In this document: positions 25,634-33,643 of the stretch, one piece after another
How positions within the stretch are numbered: the first letter of the stretch is position 1
How the letters are laid out: each line of letters begins with the position of its first letter
Assembly (NCBI GenBank): GCA_947089145.1
Contig: CAMUJH010000018.1
Location: forward strand, 1 to 64,000
DNA length: 64,000 bases
DNA from: an uncultured Hungatella sp.
GTDB taxonomy: Bacteria; Bacillota; Clostridia; Lachnospirales; Lachnospiraceae
Direction of reading: 5' to 3'
Program-made: the position numbers and the translations under genes
Notes under the pieces: generated by a model
What the model was told of the DNA's origin: nothing
The model's database searches: none
The model's input: only the letters and a program-made list of their open reading frames with translations

Positions 25634-26908
25634 TCAGTGCTGCAGCATATTTTCGACAAAAATTCCATAGCCTCTGGTGCTGTCCTGTATAAATACATGG
25701 GTAACGGCTCCGATAAGCTTGCCGTCCTGTATAATAGGGCTTCCGCTCATTCCCTGGACAATGCCGCCTGTCAGCGCCAGCAGCTGGGGGTCGGTTACCT
25801 GGATTACCAGGCTTTTATTTTGGTGAGAGGTAGAGTAATCCACTTTCTGTATCTCAATCTGATAATCTTTAATCTCCCCTGAGATCCCGCTGCGGATAAC
25901 AGCAGGGCCTTTTTTCACATCCTGCCGGTATCCGATTTCCAGAGGCTGCATATTTATGGCAGTACGGAATTTTTCATTGGCAGTTCCAAAAATTCCCACC
26001 TCAGAATTGGCATCTATTTCCCCCAGGACAGATCCAGGACCGTAGTAGATAACGCCGGACATAACGCCTGGATTGCCGATAGAACCTTTTTCAATGCCTA
26101 CAATTTCCGTGTCATACAGGGCTCCCTGGGAGATCTGCACCACTTCGCCTGTGTCGCTGTCACTGATTCCGTGGCCAAGAGCGCCGAATTTACCGTTTAA
26201 ATCCAGATAGGTAAGAGTGCCGATGCCCTGTGTATCGCTTCTGACCCATACGCCCAGCTTTTTTGTTCCGTCCTGGGCAGTGACAGGATCAACGGTTACA
26301 TCCATGACTTCATCATCCCGGCGTATGGTCAGTACTGCGCTGCTGACGCTGAGACTGGCAACAGCCTCTGCCAATTCCTCCTTAGTTTCCAGTACCTGTC
26401 CATTTATGGACTGAATGTAATCGCCGGATTTTAATATGCCGGCGGCAGGCTCTGCGGGATTGCCGTTTTGGTCAGTAATCTCTCCTGTACCAATAACCAT
26501 GATGCCATTGGATTTCAGATAAATACCCACCGGAGCGCCGCAGGGAATGGCATACTGGGTATTTACCACATCTACCTGAATTTCCTTAAAATGAATGAGT
26601 CCGAACAGATCCAGGGACAATAAGTAGCTGCCTTCTGATTTGCCGTAGAGGCTGAATTGCTGGGAGCGGGTGATGGTGATCTGTTCCTGAGGGATGTTGG
26701 AGCCATTGCCAAGAACCACCTCCTCGCTTTCGCTCTGAAGGGTGGCGTGAAGAGGAAGAGGAAAACGGACAATCTCTTCTTGCTCCCGGATAATATTGAT
26801 GCGGTCAGGGATTACCCTTTCCATATAATAGCACAAAAAACCTGCAAAGGACAGAACAGCGGAAAAAAATGTCCACAGCAGGAATCTGCGGGTTCTGCTT
26901 TTCTTCAA
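25634..26908 (-). CDS. spoIVB: SpoIVB signalling serine peptidase
   Basis: A 424-residue S55 peptidase. It has an N-terminal membrane anchor (about 10-30), a PDZ domain (about 120-205) and a C-terminal chymotrypsin-like domain with GHGISDSDTG (catalytic His) and GMSGSPIIQDG (catalytic Ser). Made in the forespore, SpoIVB cuts SpoIVFA and so triggers sigma-K processing in the mother cell. The start codon is TTG at 26908 with GGAGGTG 7 bp upstream. It converges with spoIIM at a 22-bp gap. Unlike Bacillus, spo0A is not next to it. Confidence 0.93.
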   Translation of the reverse strand: MKKSRTRRFLLWTFFSAVLSFAGFLCYYMERVIPDRINIIREQEEIVRFPLPLHATLQSESEEVVLGNGSNIPQEQITITRSQQFSLYGKSEGSYLLSLDLFGLIHFKEIQVDVVNTQYAIPCGAPVGIYLKSNGIMVIGTGEITDQNGNPAEPAAGILKSGDYIQSINGQVLETKEELAEAVASLSVSSAVLTIRRDDEVMDVTVDPVTAQDGTKKLGVWVRSDTQGIGTLTYLDLNGKFGALGHGISDSDTGEVVQISQGALYDTEIVGIEKGSIGNPGVMSGVIYYGPGSVLGEIDANSEVGIFGTANEKFRTAINMQPLEIGYRQDVKKGPAVIRSGISGEIKDYQIEIQKVDYSTSHQNKSLVIQVTDPQLLALTGGIVQGMSGSPIIQDGKLIGAVTHVFIQDSTRGYGIFVENMLQH

Positions 26909-26926
26909 TGTGACACACCTCCTGAA

Positions 26927-26955
26927 ATAAAATCTTCTTTTGTAGTATGTGTCAA
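26927..26955 (-). promoter_or_regulatory. spoIVB promoter region with a forespore-type -10
   Basis: On the minus strand CATACTA (26949-26943) equals the sigma-F/sigma-G -10 consensus; upstream bases give only a loose -35. An overlapping SigA reading is TTGACA (26955-26950), 17 bp, TTTTAT (26932-26927), with a poor -10. The forespore reading fits the known role of spoIVB. Confidence 0.5.
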
Positions 26956-26998
26956 GAAATGAAAAACACTCTGTTATTTTTTAGTTGTCACATTTTTC

Positions 26999-27027
26999 TT
27001 GTAAAATAGGCCCAGCGGGTTTATAAT
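26999..27027 (+). promoter_or_regulatory. SigA-type promoter of a candidate small RNA
   Basis: TTGTAA (26999-27004), a 17-bp spacer and consensus TATAAT (27022-27027). No reading frame follows on this strand. Confidence 0.75.
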
Positions 27028-27033
27028 AACTAC

Positions 27034-27130
27034 ATCTGCCAGTTCCGGGAGGAGTGCGGCCTGCGGCTGCATCGGAGGTGTCCGGTCTCACATTGAATAT
27101 CCCGGGAACACGCTCCGGCTGGCAGTTTTT
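27034..27130 (+). ncRNA. Candidate small RNA of unknown class
   Basis: About 95 nt between a good promoter and a terminator-like end. A perfect closing stem CTGCCAG (27036-27042) / CTGGCAG (27119-27125) runs into five T residues. Inside are CCGG/CCGG and GTG/CAC extensions and a small CGGA/TCCG hairpin (about 27073-27084). It lacks the conserved GGAAG tetraloop region of SRP RNA and is too short for 6S RNA. It lies between the divergent spoIVB start and the convergent rubredoxin gene. I do not recognise it. Confidence 0.55.
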
Positions 27131-27184
27131 ATAAACAGCATATGAAGCCATTACGGATTCAGGCAGGCATTCAATTGGGATACG

Positions 27185-27343
27185 CTACATTTTTACAAAC
27201 ACGTCTTTTCCAAGGCCGCAGATAGGGCAGACCCAGTCTTCAGGGATATTTTCAAATGCAGTGCCGGGAGCAATGCCATTGTCAGGGTCGCCTGCCTCCG
27301 GGTCATAGATATAGCCGCAAGGCTCACACATATACTTGTCCAT
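27185..27343 (-). CDS. Rubredoxin
   Basis: A 52-residue rubredoxin with the two iron-binding pairs [10 protein letters not shown] (Cys6, Cys9) and CPICGLGKD (Cys39, Cys42), plus the conserved aromatic and EDWVCP residues. It carries one electron on a single Fe(SCys)4 centre, typically in oxygen or peroxide defence of anaerobes. The start at 27343 has AGGAGG upstream; the longer frame to 27556 crosses a tRNA gene on the other strand and is not real. Confidence 0.95.
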   Translation of the reverse strand: MDKYMCEPCGYIYDPEAGDPDNGIAPGTAFENIPEDWVCPICGLGKDVFVKM

Positions 27344-27441
27344 ACGATCGTTACCTCCTGGTTTTATAATTTTTGCTGGTTCAGCTGCTGTATAGTATGA
27401 GCCCGGTTTAATAAAAAAATGCAAAAAAAGCAAAATTAGGC

Positions 27442-27470
27442 TGTACAAAATTACTTTTTTGTGGTAGACT
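27442..27470 (+). promoter_or_regulatory. Probable promoter of tRNA-Ala
   Basis: TGTACA (27442-27447), a 17-bp spacer and TAGACT (27465-27470), about 45 bp before the tRNA. Confidence 0.55.
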
Positions 27471-27514
27471 ATGTGGGTAGCTAAGGCGGCAGGCTTGCCG
27501 TCAGCCGTATAACT

Positions 27515-27587
27515 GGGGCATTGGCGCAGCTGGGAGCGCGTTTGAATGGCATTCAAAAGGCCGTGGGTTCGAATCCCATATGCTCCA
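27515..27587 (+). tRNA. tRNA-Ala (anticodon GGC)
   Basis: A full cloverleaf. The acceptor GGGGCAT/ATGCTCC contains the alanine identity pair G3-U70. The D arm is GCGC/GCGC, the anticodon stem TTTGA/TCAAA with loop ATGGCAT (anticodon GGC), and the T arm GTGGG/CCCAT with TTCGAAT. The discriminator is A, and CCA is not encoded (CGA follows). Confidence 0.96.
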
Positions 27588-27593
27588 CGAAAA

Positions 27594-27650
27594 ATCTCTT
27601 GAAAATACCGGAAGCATTGATATGCCGGATTTTAAGAGTTTTTTTATTTT
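27594..27650 (+). terminator. Rho-independent terminator after tRNA-Ala
   Basis: CTCTTGAAAATACCGG (27596-27611) pairs with CCGGATTTTAAGAG (27625-27638), with two one-base bulges, followed by eight T residues. Confidence 0.85.
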
Positions 27651-27678
27651 GTGCAAAACGGTAAAAAAGTATATCTAT

Positions 27679-27707
27679 TTGATAAAAGAATATGGACATT
27701 TTAATGT
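27679..27707 (+). promoter_or_regulatory. Probable promoter of the galactose-binding-like gene
   Basis: TTGATA (27679-27684), a 17-bp spacer and TAATGT (27702-27707). Confidence 0.5.
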
Positions 27708-27840
27708 TTCTGGTGCATGATAGAAGAACACAATAATAAGGAGCGGAAGGGCTGTGAAACAGCTCTTCACAATTATGCCGGCGCAGCCGCGCGGGACGGA
27801 GCGGATGCCCATGCAGTTTACTATACGAGGAGGAGAGCAG

Positions 27841-28632
27841 ATGGCAAAATTATGCATTACGGTTGTAAATGGTCAGGGGGAGAAAAAGAGCGGTGCAGAC
27901 AATGAAGATCAGGTTTTGCTGGTTTATAAGGGAACGTATGAACCCGGCGACCGGATCTTGTTTGAGACAGACGAAACGGATACCTATTATGTAATCCGAG
28001 TGGACGGGGCTATGGATGAGGCATACGTATACCTGACAAGAACCGCGGTGGAGTATGTTATTCCGTTTGAAGAGAAAAAGATCTCCTATAATCCGGCCAG
28101 CTTTACCGGAGAAAGGCACTACATTACCATGCGCAAGGCCATGGAACATGAAAACAGAAGCTTTTGTAATCTGGCAAAGAACGTAATGGATCAGCATGGC
28201 GATACCGGATGCTATCCCCACGCCTTTGCCAATGTGGAGACGCGGGGGGAGGCGGTATTTGCGGCGCGCAATGCCATTGACGGCGTGGTGGCCAATGAAT
28301 CTCACGGCTCCTGGCCCTATGAGTCCTGGGGAATCAATATGCAGGATGATGCGGAATTTACACTGGATTTTGGAAGGGCAGTGGATGTGGATAAGATTTA
28401 TCTGTATACGAGGGCAGATTTTCCCCATGACAATTGGTGGGTGGAGGCAGCCATTTCTTTTTCAGACGGAAGCCGTCAGGTGGTGAAGATGGAGAAAAGC
28501 GTGAAGCCCCATGTGTTTGAAATTGAGAAAAAGGGGATTACCTGGATAAAACTGAGCAATCTGGTGAAGGCAGATGATCCGTCGCCGTTTCCGGCATTGA
28601 CACAGATCGAAGTCTACGGGCGGAATAGGTAA
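27841..28632 (+). CDS. Galactose-binding-domain-like (discoidin-fold) protein
   Basis: A 263-residue protein without signal peptide or membrane helices. The N-terminal part (1-95) is beta-rich. The C-terminal part (about 110-263) has a discoidin/F5-8C-like pattern: RNAIDGVVANESHGSWPYESWGI, FTLDFGRAVDVDKIYLYTRADFPHDNWW and a final ALTQIEVYG strand. Such folds bind carbohydrates, but this one looks cytosolic. ATG 27841 follows GAGGAGGAG; upstream in-frame ATGs lack a site. The function is unknown. Confidence 0.7.
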   Translation: MAKLCITVVNGQGEKKSGADNEDQVLLVYKGTYEPGDRILFETDETDTYYVIRVDGAMDEAYVYLTRTAVEYVIPFEEKKISYNPASFTGERHYITMRKAMEHENRSFCNLAKNVMDQHGDTGCYPHAFANVETRGEAVFAARNAIDGVVANESHGSWPYESWGINMQDDAEFTLDFGRAVDVDKIYLYTRADFPHDNWWVEAAISFSDGSRQVVKMEKSVKPHVFEIEKKGITWIKLSNLVKADDPSPFPALTQIEVYGRNR

Positions 28633-28681
28633 GCCGCATAGGCAAAAACCGGGATTGCCTGACAGCAGGAGGCAGGGAGTG

Positions 28682-28708
28682 GGGCGCCGCTTAGTAAACC
28701 CAGCGGTG
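28682..28708. terminator. Hairpin between convergent genes (weak terminator candidate)
   Basis: GGCGCCGC and GCGGTGCC pair with one G-T pair in the gap between the galactose-binding-like gene and rnhA. There is no T-run on either strand. Confidence 0.35.
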
Positions 28709-28713
28709 CCGTA

Positions 28714-29313
28714 CTATCCTTCTATGCCGAGAGCCTGTTTAGCCAGATGATCCGCCAGATCATTGTATTTGTCCCCGGAATGTCCCTTCACTTTTACAAA
28801 ACGGATCTCCACACTCTTTCTGGCCTTTTCATAAAAATTGGCATATGCAATAGTCCCGGGCTTTTTTGCCGCCCATTCCCCGCTGCACCACTTGGCAATT
28901 CCCTCATAATCGTGATAAATCGTAACGCTTGCTATATGATTATCCAGGCAGTACTGCATGGCGGCTTCAGCCCCTTTTATTTCACCTGCCACATTGCGCA
29001 TTTCTGCTAAATCACTGCTGCCGAACTTTTCTGAAAAGTGCAGTTCCTGTTTCTGGCAGAAGAAGACCATTCCATAAGAAAAAGATTTGGTATTGGGATC
29101 ATAGCTTCCGTCAACGTAGGCCGCAGCCTCGGTTTTGGGAAGCTCTTCTTGTCCCGGGCAGTTTCCTTTTATAAAAGCGGCAGCCTCCTCCTTAGTTGGA
29201 AAGCTTTTATAGGAAGCCCCTGAAAATCCATGAATCTGTTTTTGGCATTCAGCCCAGGTTTCATAGACGCCGGGCATCCGTCCTGCTTTCACCGCATAAA
29301 ATTTTTTTGCCAT
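28714..29313 (-). CDS. rnhA: Ribonuclease H family protein with viroplasmin-type N-terminus
   Basis: A 199-residue protein. Residues 1-50 form the RNase H1 hybrid-binding (viroplasmin/caulimovirus VI) domain, KFYAVKAGRMPGVYETWAECQKQI. The catalytic domain has AYVDGSYD, GEIKGAEAA, YHDYEGI and KYNDLADHLA, carrying the four acidic metal ligands. It degrades RNA in RNA-DNA hybrids. It lies 19 bp downstream of the response regulator and probably shares its transcript, though no functional link is obvious. Confidence 0.9.
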   Translation of the reverse strand: MAKKFYAVKAGRMPGVYETWAECQKQIHGFSGASYKSFPTKEEAAAFIKGNCPGQEELPKTEAAAYVDGSYDPNTKSFSYGMVFFCQKQELHFSEKFGSSDLAEMRNVAGEIKGAEAAMQYCLDNHIASVTIYHDYEGIAKWCSGEWAAKKPGTIAYANFYEKARKSVEIRFVKVKGHSGDKYNDLADHLAKQALGIEG

Positions 29314-29332
29314 AATTACTGTTCCTTTCTTT

Positions 29333-30874
29333 TTAGAGACATCTCCGGACTTCGCCGATAGTCATTCCGGTCTGCTTTTTAAATACTTTATAAAAATAAG
29401 TGGTATTGCTATATCCCACCTCCTCGCCAATCTGCCGGATCGTCTTTTTCGGATCTTGAAGAAGGAGCAGGGCTTCCGTGATGCGGACTTTAGTCAGGAT
29501 CTCCACAAAGGTTTCATTCAGCTCCTGCTTCAGCAGCCGGCTGAGATAAAAAGGACTGATTCCCACTAACTCAGCAGCTTCTTCTAGGGAAATATCCCTG
29601 GAATACATTTGCTTTATGCAGATAAATGCCTTGGAGACATACTCCCAGGACTTATTCATAGGATGGCTCAGAAGCTTCGCAAGATGGCTGACAATCAGGC
29701 AGAGATTTCCATTCAGCTCCTCATAAGAAGCGGAGTTCCACATTTCTTTCCAGGCACCTGGAATATATCCGGTTGCGTACAGGGGAAAAGCAAAGCGCTT
29801 TGCCATCTCCCTGTGAAGATACAGAAGAAAATATGCGCTGCAGGTCTTCATGGAGGCCAGAGGAATGCAGAGAGAGCAGGCTTTTTCCAACAGGTTTTCT
29901 ATGGCTTTGCAGCACGGCTCTGTCTTTCCGGCGGCAAGAAGATCAGCCAGATGTTCCTCTTCTTCCTGGAAGATATTCTGGGTATGGGAAGAAACCGCAT
30001 ACTCAAAAAAGAAAATACCAGGCTCCTGCCTGCCGATTAAGACGCTGCTGCTTTCCTTTTGAGCGTCCGGAAGCTCGTCAAGAGTAAATTTCCAGGAACT
30101 GACCCCGAATGAGAAAGGCTTATGGAGGCTTTCCAGAAGGTGGGCGGCCCATTGCCTGTAGTTCCCCTCGCTGACGCCGGGCCCTGGAATCAGGTACAGA
30201 AGAAAGTCCTGGTAATGGGCCAGGCCAAGGCAGAGACAGACTTGATTGACGGCGGTAAGGATTTCCTGGCTGGCTTTGGCATTCCACAGGGATACGCCGC
30301 CGGCGGCAGGATGGCGGATCGTTACTAGAAAGCCGCCTAAGTATTCCTGGTTTAAGGAACGGAGGAAAATCCTGGATGTCTGATGGCTGATTTCCCCCAG
30401 AAGGATGGAAGACATAATGTCATGTTCGGCAAGCCGGTTAACCTCCCCGGTCAGCTGGTGGATGGTTTCCTCAGAAGTTTTTTTCTGCTGCTCTTTTCCC
30501 AATGAATCCAGAATCCGTTTCATGGCGTCCAAAAAGGCTGGTTTTTGCACCGGCTTAACCATATAGTCAAACACATTAAGCGAAAAGGCTCTCTTTGCAT
30601 ATTCGAATTCACTGTAGGCGGAATGTATGATGATCTTCATCTCCGGATAGCGGCTGCGAACCATATCCAGGGCATCCAGACCGTTTAAGCCAGGCATATT
30701 AATATCTACAATTACAATATCCGGGCAATTTTGGCCTACGCTTGCCACGAAATCAATACCATTGGAAACGCTGGGAAGAATCCGCAGATTAGGGAAGTTA
30801 TTTTTCAGCAGCAATTCTAAAGCAATGCATTCAATAGGCTCATCATCTGCAATTAAAATACAATAGTCATTCAT
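29333..30874 (-). CDS. YesN-type response regulator with AraC DNA-binding domain
   Basis: A 513-residue regulator. The N-terminal receiver has Asp10, Asp11, phosphoacceptor Asp57 in DINMPG and Lys107 in MVKP. A middle region of about 280 residues has no clear motif. The C-terminal AraC/XylS domain has two helix-turn-helix units (SLEEAAELVGISPFYLSRLLKQELNETFVEIL and KTIRQIGEEVGYSNTTYFYKVFKKQTGMT). It is the output of the kinase encoded just upstream. Likely targets are the divergent esterase gene, its own operon or remote sugar genes. Confidence 0.93.
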   Translation of the reverse strand: MNDYCILIADDEPIECIALELLLKNNFPNLRILPSVSNGIDFVASVGQNCPDIVIVDINMPGLNGLDALDMVRSRYPEMKIIIHSAYSEFEYAKRAFSLNVFDYMVKPVQKPAFLDAMKRILDSLGKEQQKKTSEETIHQLTGEVNRLAEHDIMSSILLGEISHQTSRIFLRSLNQEYLGGFLVTIRHPAAGGVSLWNAKASQEILTAVNQVCLCLGLAHYQDFLLYLIPGPGVSEGNYRQWAAHLLESLHKPFSFGVSSWKFTLDELPDAQKESSSVLIGRQEPGIFFFEYAVSSHTQNIFQEEEEHLADLLAAGKTEPCCKAIENLLEKACSLCIPLASMKTCSAYFLLYLHREMAKRFAFPLYATGYIPGAWKEMWNSASYEELNGNLCLIVSHLAKLLSHPMNKSWEYVSKAFICIKQMYSRDISLEEAAELVGISPFYLSRLLKQELNETFVEILTKVRITEALLLLQDPKKTIRQIGEEVGYSNTTYFYKVFKKQTGMTIGEVRRCL

Positions 30875-30895
30875 AGACCTATACGCCTGTCCTTT

Positions 30896-32410
30896 CTATT
30901 TGCCGTCCGGCATTCCAATGGACGGCAGTTCATAGGGAAGAAAGATAGAAATCTCCGTCTTTTCCCCCGGAATGCTGTCAATCTCCATATCCGCCTTGTC
31001 ATGAAAGAAAATCCGCAGCCTTGCATATACATTGGACAGCCCCAGCTTTTGTTCCGGATGTTTGGACTGCTTCATTTCCCTGCGGACTTTTTCCAGTTCC
31101 TGCTTTTCAAGCCCCAGGCCATTGTCAATGATCCGGATGATTCCCACATGCTTTGAGGAATCATATTCTGTGCAGATGCTTACTTTTCCGTCTTTTAAGT
31201 ACATGCCGACTCCATGGGTAATGGCGTTCTCCACAAGGGGCTGGAGAATCAGGGCGGGAACCATAATATTGTGGAACTCTTCATTTAAATCAAAGGTAAA
31301 ATGAATGCGGTTTCCAAAGCGGTATTCCAGCAGGGAAACATAAATTCCAAGGTTTTCCATTTCTTTGGACAGAGAAACTTCCCTTACGGCAAAATCCAGG
31401 GCATACCGCAGAAGAGCCGCAGTGGAATCCAAAAGAAAGGAAGTCTGCTCGGCTTCTTCCACATAGGCGGTCTGGGAAATCATATTTAAGGTATTAAACA
31501 GAAAATGAGGGTTAATCTGCATCTGCAGAGCCTTCAGTTCGCTGGTTCTCAACAGATTGGTAATCTGGAGATTTTCCACTTCCTTTTGGTGAAGCCTGAT
31601 TTCAATGTCCGCATGTTCGCGGATCTTTTCCATTTGCCCCTGAATGGTCTTTAGCATGGCATTGAAAACCCCCACCAGAATATTCATTTCTTTGTTAGAT
31701 GCAGAGTGAAGCGAAACCTGCCTGTAATCTTCCAGATTTTTCAGGCTGTACCCCTGAATGGAGGAAGTCAGCTCTGCAATCGGATCTACAATGGAGCGGG
31801 AAAGGCGGATGGAGTAAATAATATCTACCCCGATCATAAAAATAAGGAAAACGGCAATCAGTGCAAAAAATGTTTTCTGTGTAGCCTGAAGCTTTTCCAT
31901 ACGTATATGGGTATGCTCAAGAATCTGAAAATTAAGGCTGCGGAATGCTGCATTTATGGTATGGTAGATGCCGTCTGCCCTGTAATAGGGCTGGCTGCGC
32001 TGCTCAGGCTGCGGACAGGACAAAACCTCCTCCAGGGCTTGGCCGTAATGTTCAAGCATCAGCGCCATGTCTGAAATGTCACGCTGGTAGATTGGATTTA
32101 TTTTAATATCTCCGAGAACGGTCACGGAATGCTTAAGGCCGGACAGGGAGGCTCTACCGGAAGACAGCACGGCATTATCCCCCCTGGTGGCATAATCGGT
32201 CAGCTGGAAGTGGAGGTTTTCCAGGTTCTGATAGAAATAATGCAGATCCAGCTGCTGTTCTCCCAGCTGCCTGTACCGCCGGTTGGACAGAATGCAGAAC
32301 AGGATCGTGGAAACAGCAAGAAGAAACACAAAGAAAATATTCTGTGCAAAAAAGGTATTTAATTTTCGCTTTGTGGTGTCCTCAGAAGATTTCCATTGTA
32401 TAAATGCCAT
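30896..32410 (-). CDS. LytS/YesM-type sensor histidine kinase
   Basis: A 504-residue kinase. It has a first membrane helix (about 22-42), an extracytoplasmic loop of about 125 residues, a second helix (about 170-190), a HAMP domain, a coiled coil, and a HisKA-type domain with LQMQINPHFLFNTLNMI (phospho-His about residue 300). The C-terminal HATPase domain has VENAITHGVGM and DNGLGL. GAGGGCG precedes the ATG, which lies 52 bp inside the sensor gene, so translation is probably coupled. The small outer loop could dock the sugar-binding sensor. Confidence 0.92.
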   Translation of the reverse strand: MAFIQWKSSEDTTKRKLNTFFAQNIFFVFLLAVSTILFCILSNRRYRQLGEQQLDLHYFYQNLENLHFQLTDYATRGDNAVLSSGRASLSGLKHSVTVLGDIKINPIYQRDISDMALMLEHYGQALEEVLSCPQPEQRSQPYYRADGIYHTINAAFRSLNFQILEHTHIRMEKLQATQKTFFALIAVFLIFMIGVDIIYSIRLSRSIVDPIAELTSSIQGYSLKNLEDYRQVSLHSASNKEMNILVGVFNAMLKTIQGQMEKIREHADIEIRLHQKEVENLQITNLLRTSELKALQMQINPHFLFNTLNMISQTAYVEEAEQTSFLLDSTAALLRYALDFAVREVSLSKEMENLGIYVSLLEYRFGNRIHFTFDLNEEFHNIMVPALILQPLVENAITHGVGMYLKDGKVSICTEYDSSKHVGIIRIIDNGLGLEKQELEKVRREMKQSKHPEQKLGLSNVYARLRIFFHDKADMEIDSIPGEKTEISIFLPYELPSIGMPDGK

Positions 32411-33387
32411 GTGACGCCCTCGCTTTCATACGCCGTTACGCCGTCCAGGTTTTTTGAGGTTACGGTAATGCTGTCAATATAGATCACATCATGTTCAGGA
32501 AGAATTCCATTCTGATAATTTTTCAGGACTTCCACTGCCATGGCTCCCATGGCATCGGATTCCTGGATGATGGTGGAGATATACCGCCCTGATGCCACAT
32601 GATTCAGAATTTCCTCCGTATTGCCGGAAACTACCACCCGCACATTGTCGTATTCCTTTCCCATGCTGGTAAGGATCTGGCCGGCAATAATGGAAGAGTA
32701 CCCTTCGGCACAGAAAACAGCATTGATCTTAGGATTCTCCTTCAAAAGACTGGGAAGCATCTGGCGCACATTGAGAAGACTGTAATCAGCTTCCAGAACG
32801 GCTTCTATATGACAGCCGGGGTGAAGGGCCAGTTCGTCCTGAAAGCCCTGAAGCCGCAGGCTTTGGTTTTCAACAGAAGAATTTCCGATGATCACTGCCG
32901 CGTAGAGAGGCGCGTCCAGGTCTGCAGTAATGCTTTTTCCCGCCAGCTGCCCCATCTCGTAATTGTCGGCTCCTATATAGCAGAGCCGGTCAACATCATG
33001 GCTGTCATTATCAATGAGCACAACGGGAATGCCGGCATCACGGACTTCTTTCAATGCGCTGACTACCATTGGGTCGCTGCTGCCTGCGGTAATAAGCCCG
33101 TCAGGGCAGCAGCGGAGTTCCGACTGGATGGCCTGGCTCACAGATGAGGCGTCAGACTGCATAAAACCTACGAATTTTGTGTTGGTGCCGTATGCCTGAT
33201 CCGCCTCCATCATCCCCCGGGCCGTGCTGCCCCAATATCCCGAGTTGGCAAAAGGGCTGATAAAAGTAAATCGGTAATCATAGGAGGCGCCCGCAGGCTT
33301 TGCGCTGTCAAACTGCAGGACCAGAAAGAAAAAGATCCAGAAAAAAACAGAAAACAATATAATCAGACAGTTAAATGCCTTTTTCAT
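32359..33387 (-). CDS. Membrane-anchored periplasmic-binding-protein-like sugar sensor
   Basis: A 342-residue protein with a hydrophobic N-terminal helix (about 8-28) without a lipobox, followed by a type I periplasmic-binding fold (LacI/RbsB type): FISPFANSGYWGSTARGMMEAD, DGLITAGSSDPMVV, GIPVVLIDND, YIGADNYEMGQLAG and VVSGNTEEIL. No ABC permease or ATPase follows; instead a kinase and regulator do. This is the gene order of XylFII-LytS-YesN, in which the binding protein is the ligand-sensing subunit of the kinase. The ligand here is not determined. The start at 33387 has GGAGGG upstream. Confidence 0.85.
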   Translation of the reverse strand: MKKAFNCLIILFSVFFWIFFFLVLQFDSAKPAGASYDYRFTFISPFANSGYWGSTARGMMEADQAYGTNTKFVGFMQSDASSVSQAIQSELRCCPDGLITAGSSDPMVVSALKEVRDAGIPVVLIDNDSHDVDRLCYIGADNYEMGQLAGKSITADLDAPLYAAVIIGNSSVENQSLRLQGFQDELALHPGCHIEAVLEADYSLLNVRQMLPSLLKENPKINAVFCAEGYSSIIAGQILTSMGKEYDNVRVVVSGNTEEILNHVASGRYISTIIQESDAMGAMAVEVLKNYQNGILPEHDVIYIDSITVTSKNLDGVTAYESEGVTWHLYNGNLLRTPQSEN

Positions 33388-33428
33388 GATTATGGCGCCC
33401 TCCCTAAATCCAGCCTGTTTTTCCATTT

Positions 33429-33457
33429 AACTTAGCATAAATAAATGGCAACTGCAA
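33429..33457 (-). promoter_or_regulatory. SigA-type promoter of the sugar-sensor operon
   Basis: On the minus strand: TTGCAG (33457-33452), a 17-bp spacer and TAAGTT (33434-33429), 42 bp before the sensor start. Confidence 0.55.
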
Positions 33458-33555
33458 GCGGAACCTCCTTTTTTTGCAAGATTTGGCATAAGTGCAAGAT
33501 ACTGCATTTTCTTTGGCAAACATATGCAGACTGCTGGCAAAAACGTGGAGATGAA

Positions 33556-33584
33556 TTGTGACATTTTATATGATATCATAAATA
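33556..33584 (+). promoter_or_regulatory. Probable promoter of the esterase lipoprotein gene
   Basis: TTGTGA (33556-33561), a 17-bp spacer and TAAATA (33579-33584). A palindrome TATGATATCATA (33569-33580) overlaps the -10. Upstream, 33473-33543 holds several TTTGGCA, TTGGCAAA and CTGGCAAAA-type repeats that could bind the divergent regulator. Confidence 0.5.
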
Positions 33585-33643
33585 TACAAGAAGGAAACCA
33601 CAAAAAGGGCTGTCAAAAAGGGCAGCCAAAAGGAGGATGCAAT

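Noticed and set aside
27034-27130. SRP RNA or 6S RNA
   Set aside because: The SRP GGAAG loop region is absent and the length is far below 6S RNA.
27344-27556. N-terminal extension of the rubredoxin reading frame
   Set aside because: It crosses the tRNA-Ala gene on the other strand; a canonical 52-residue rubredoxin with a strong ribosome site starts at 27343.
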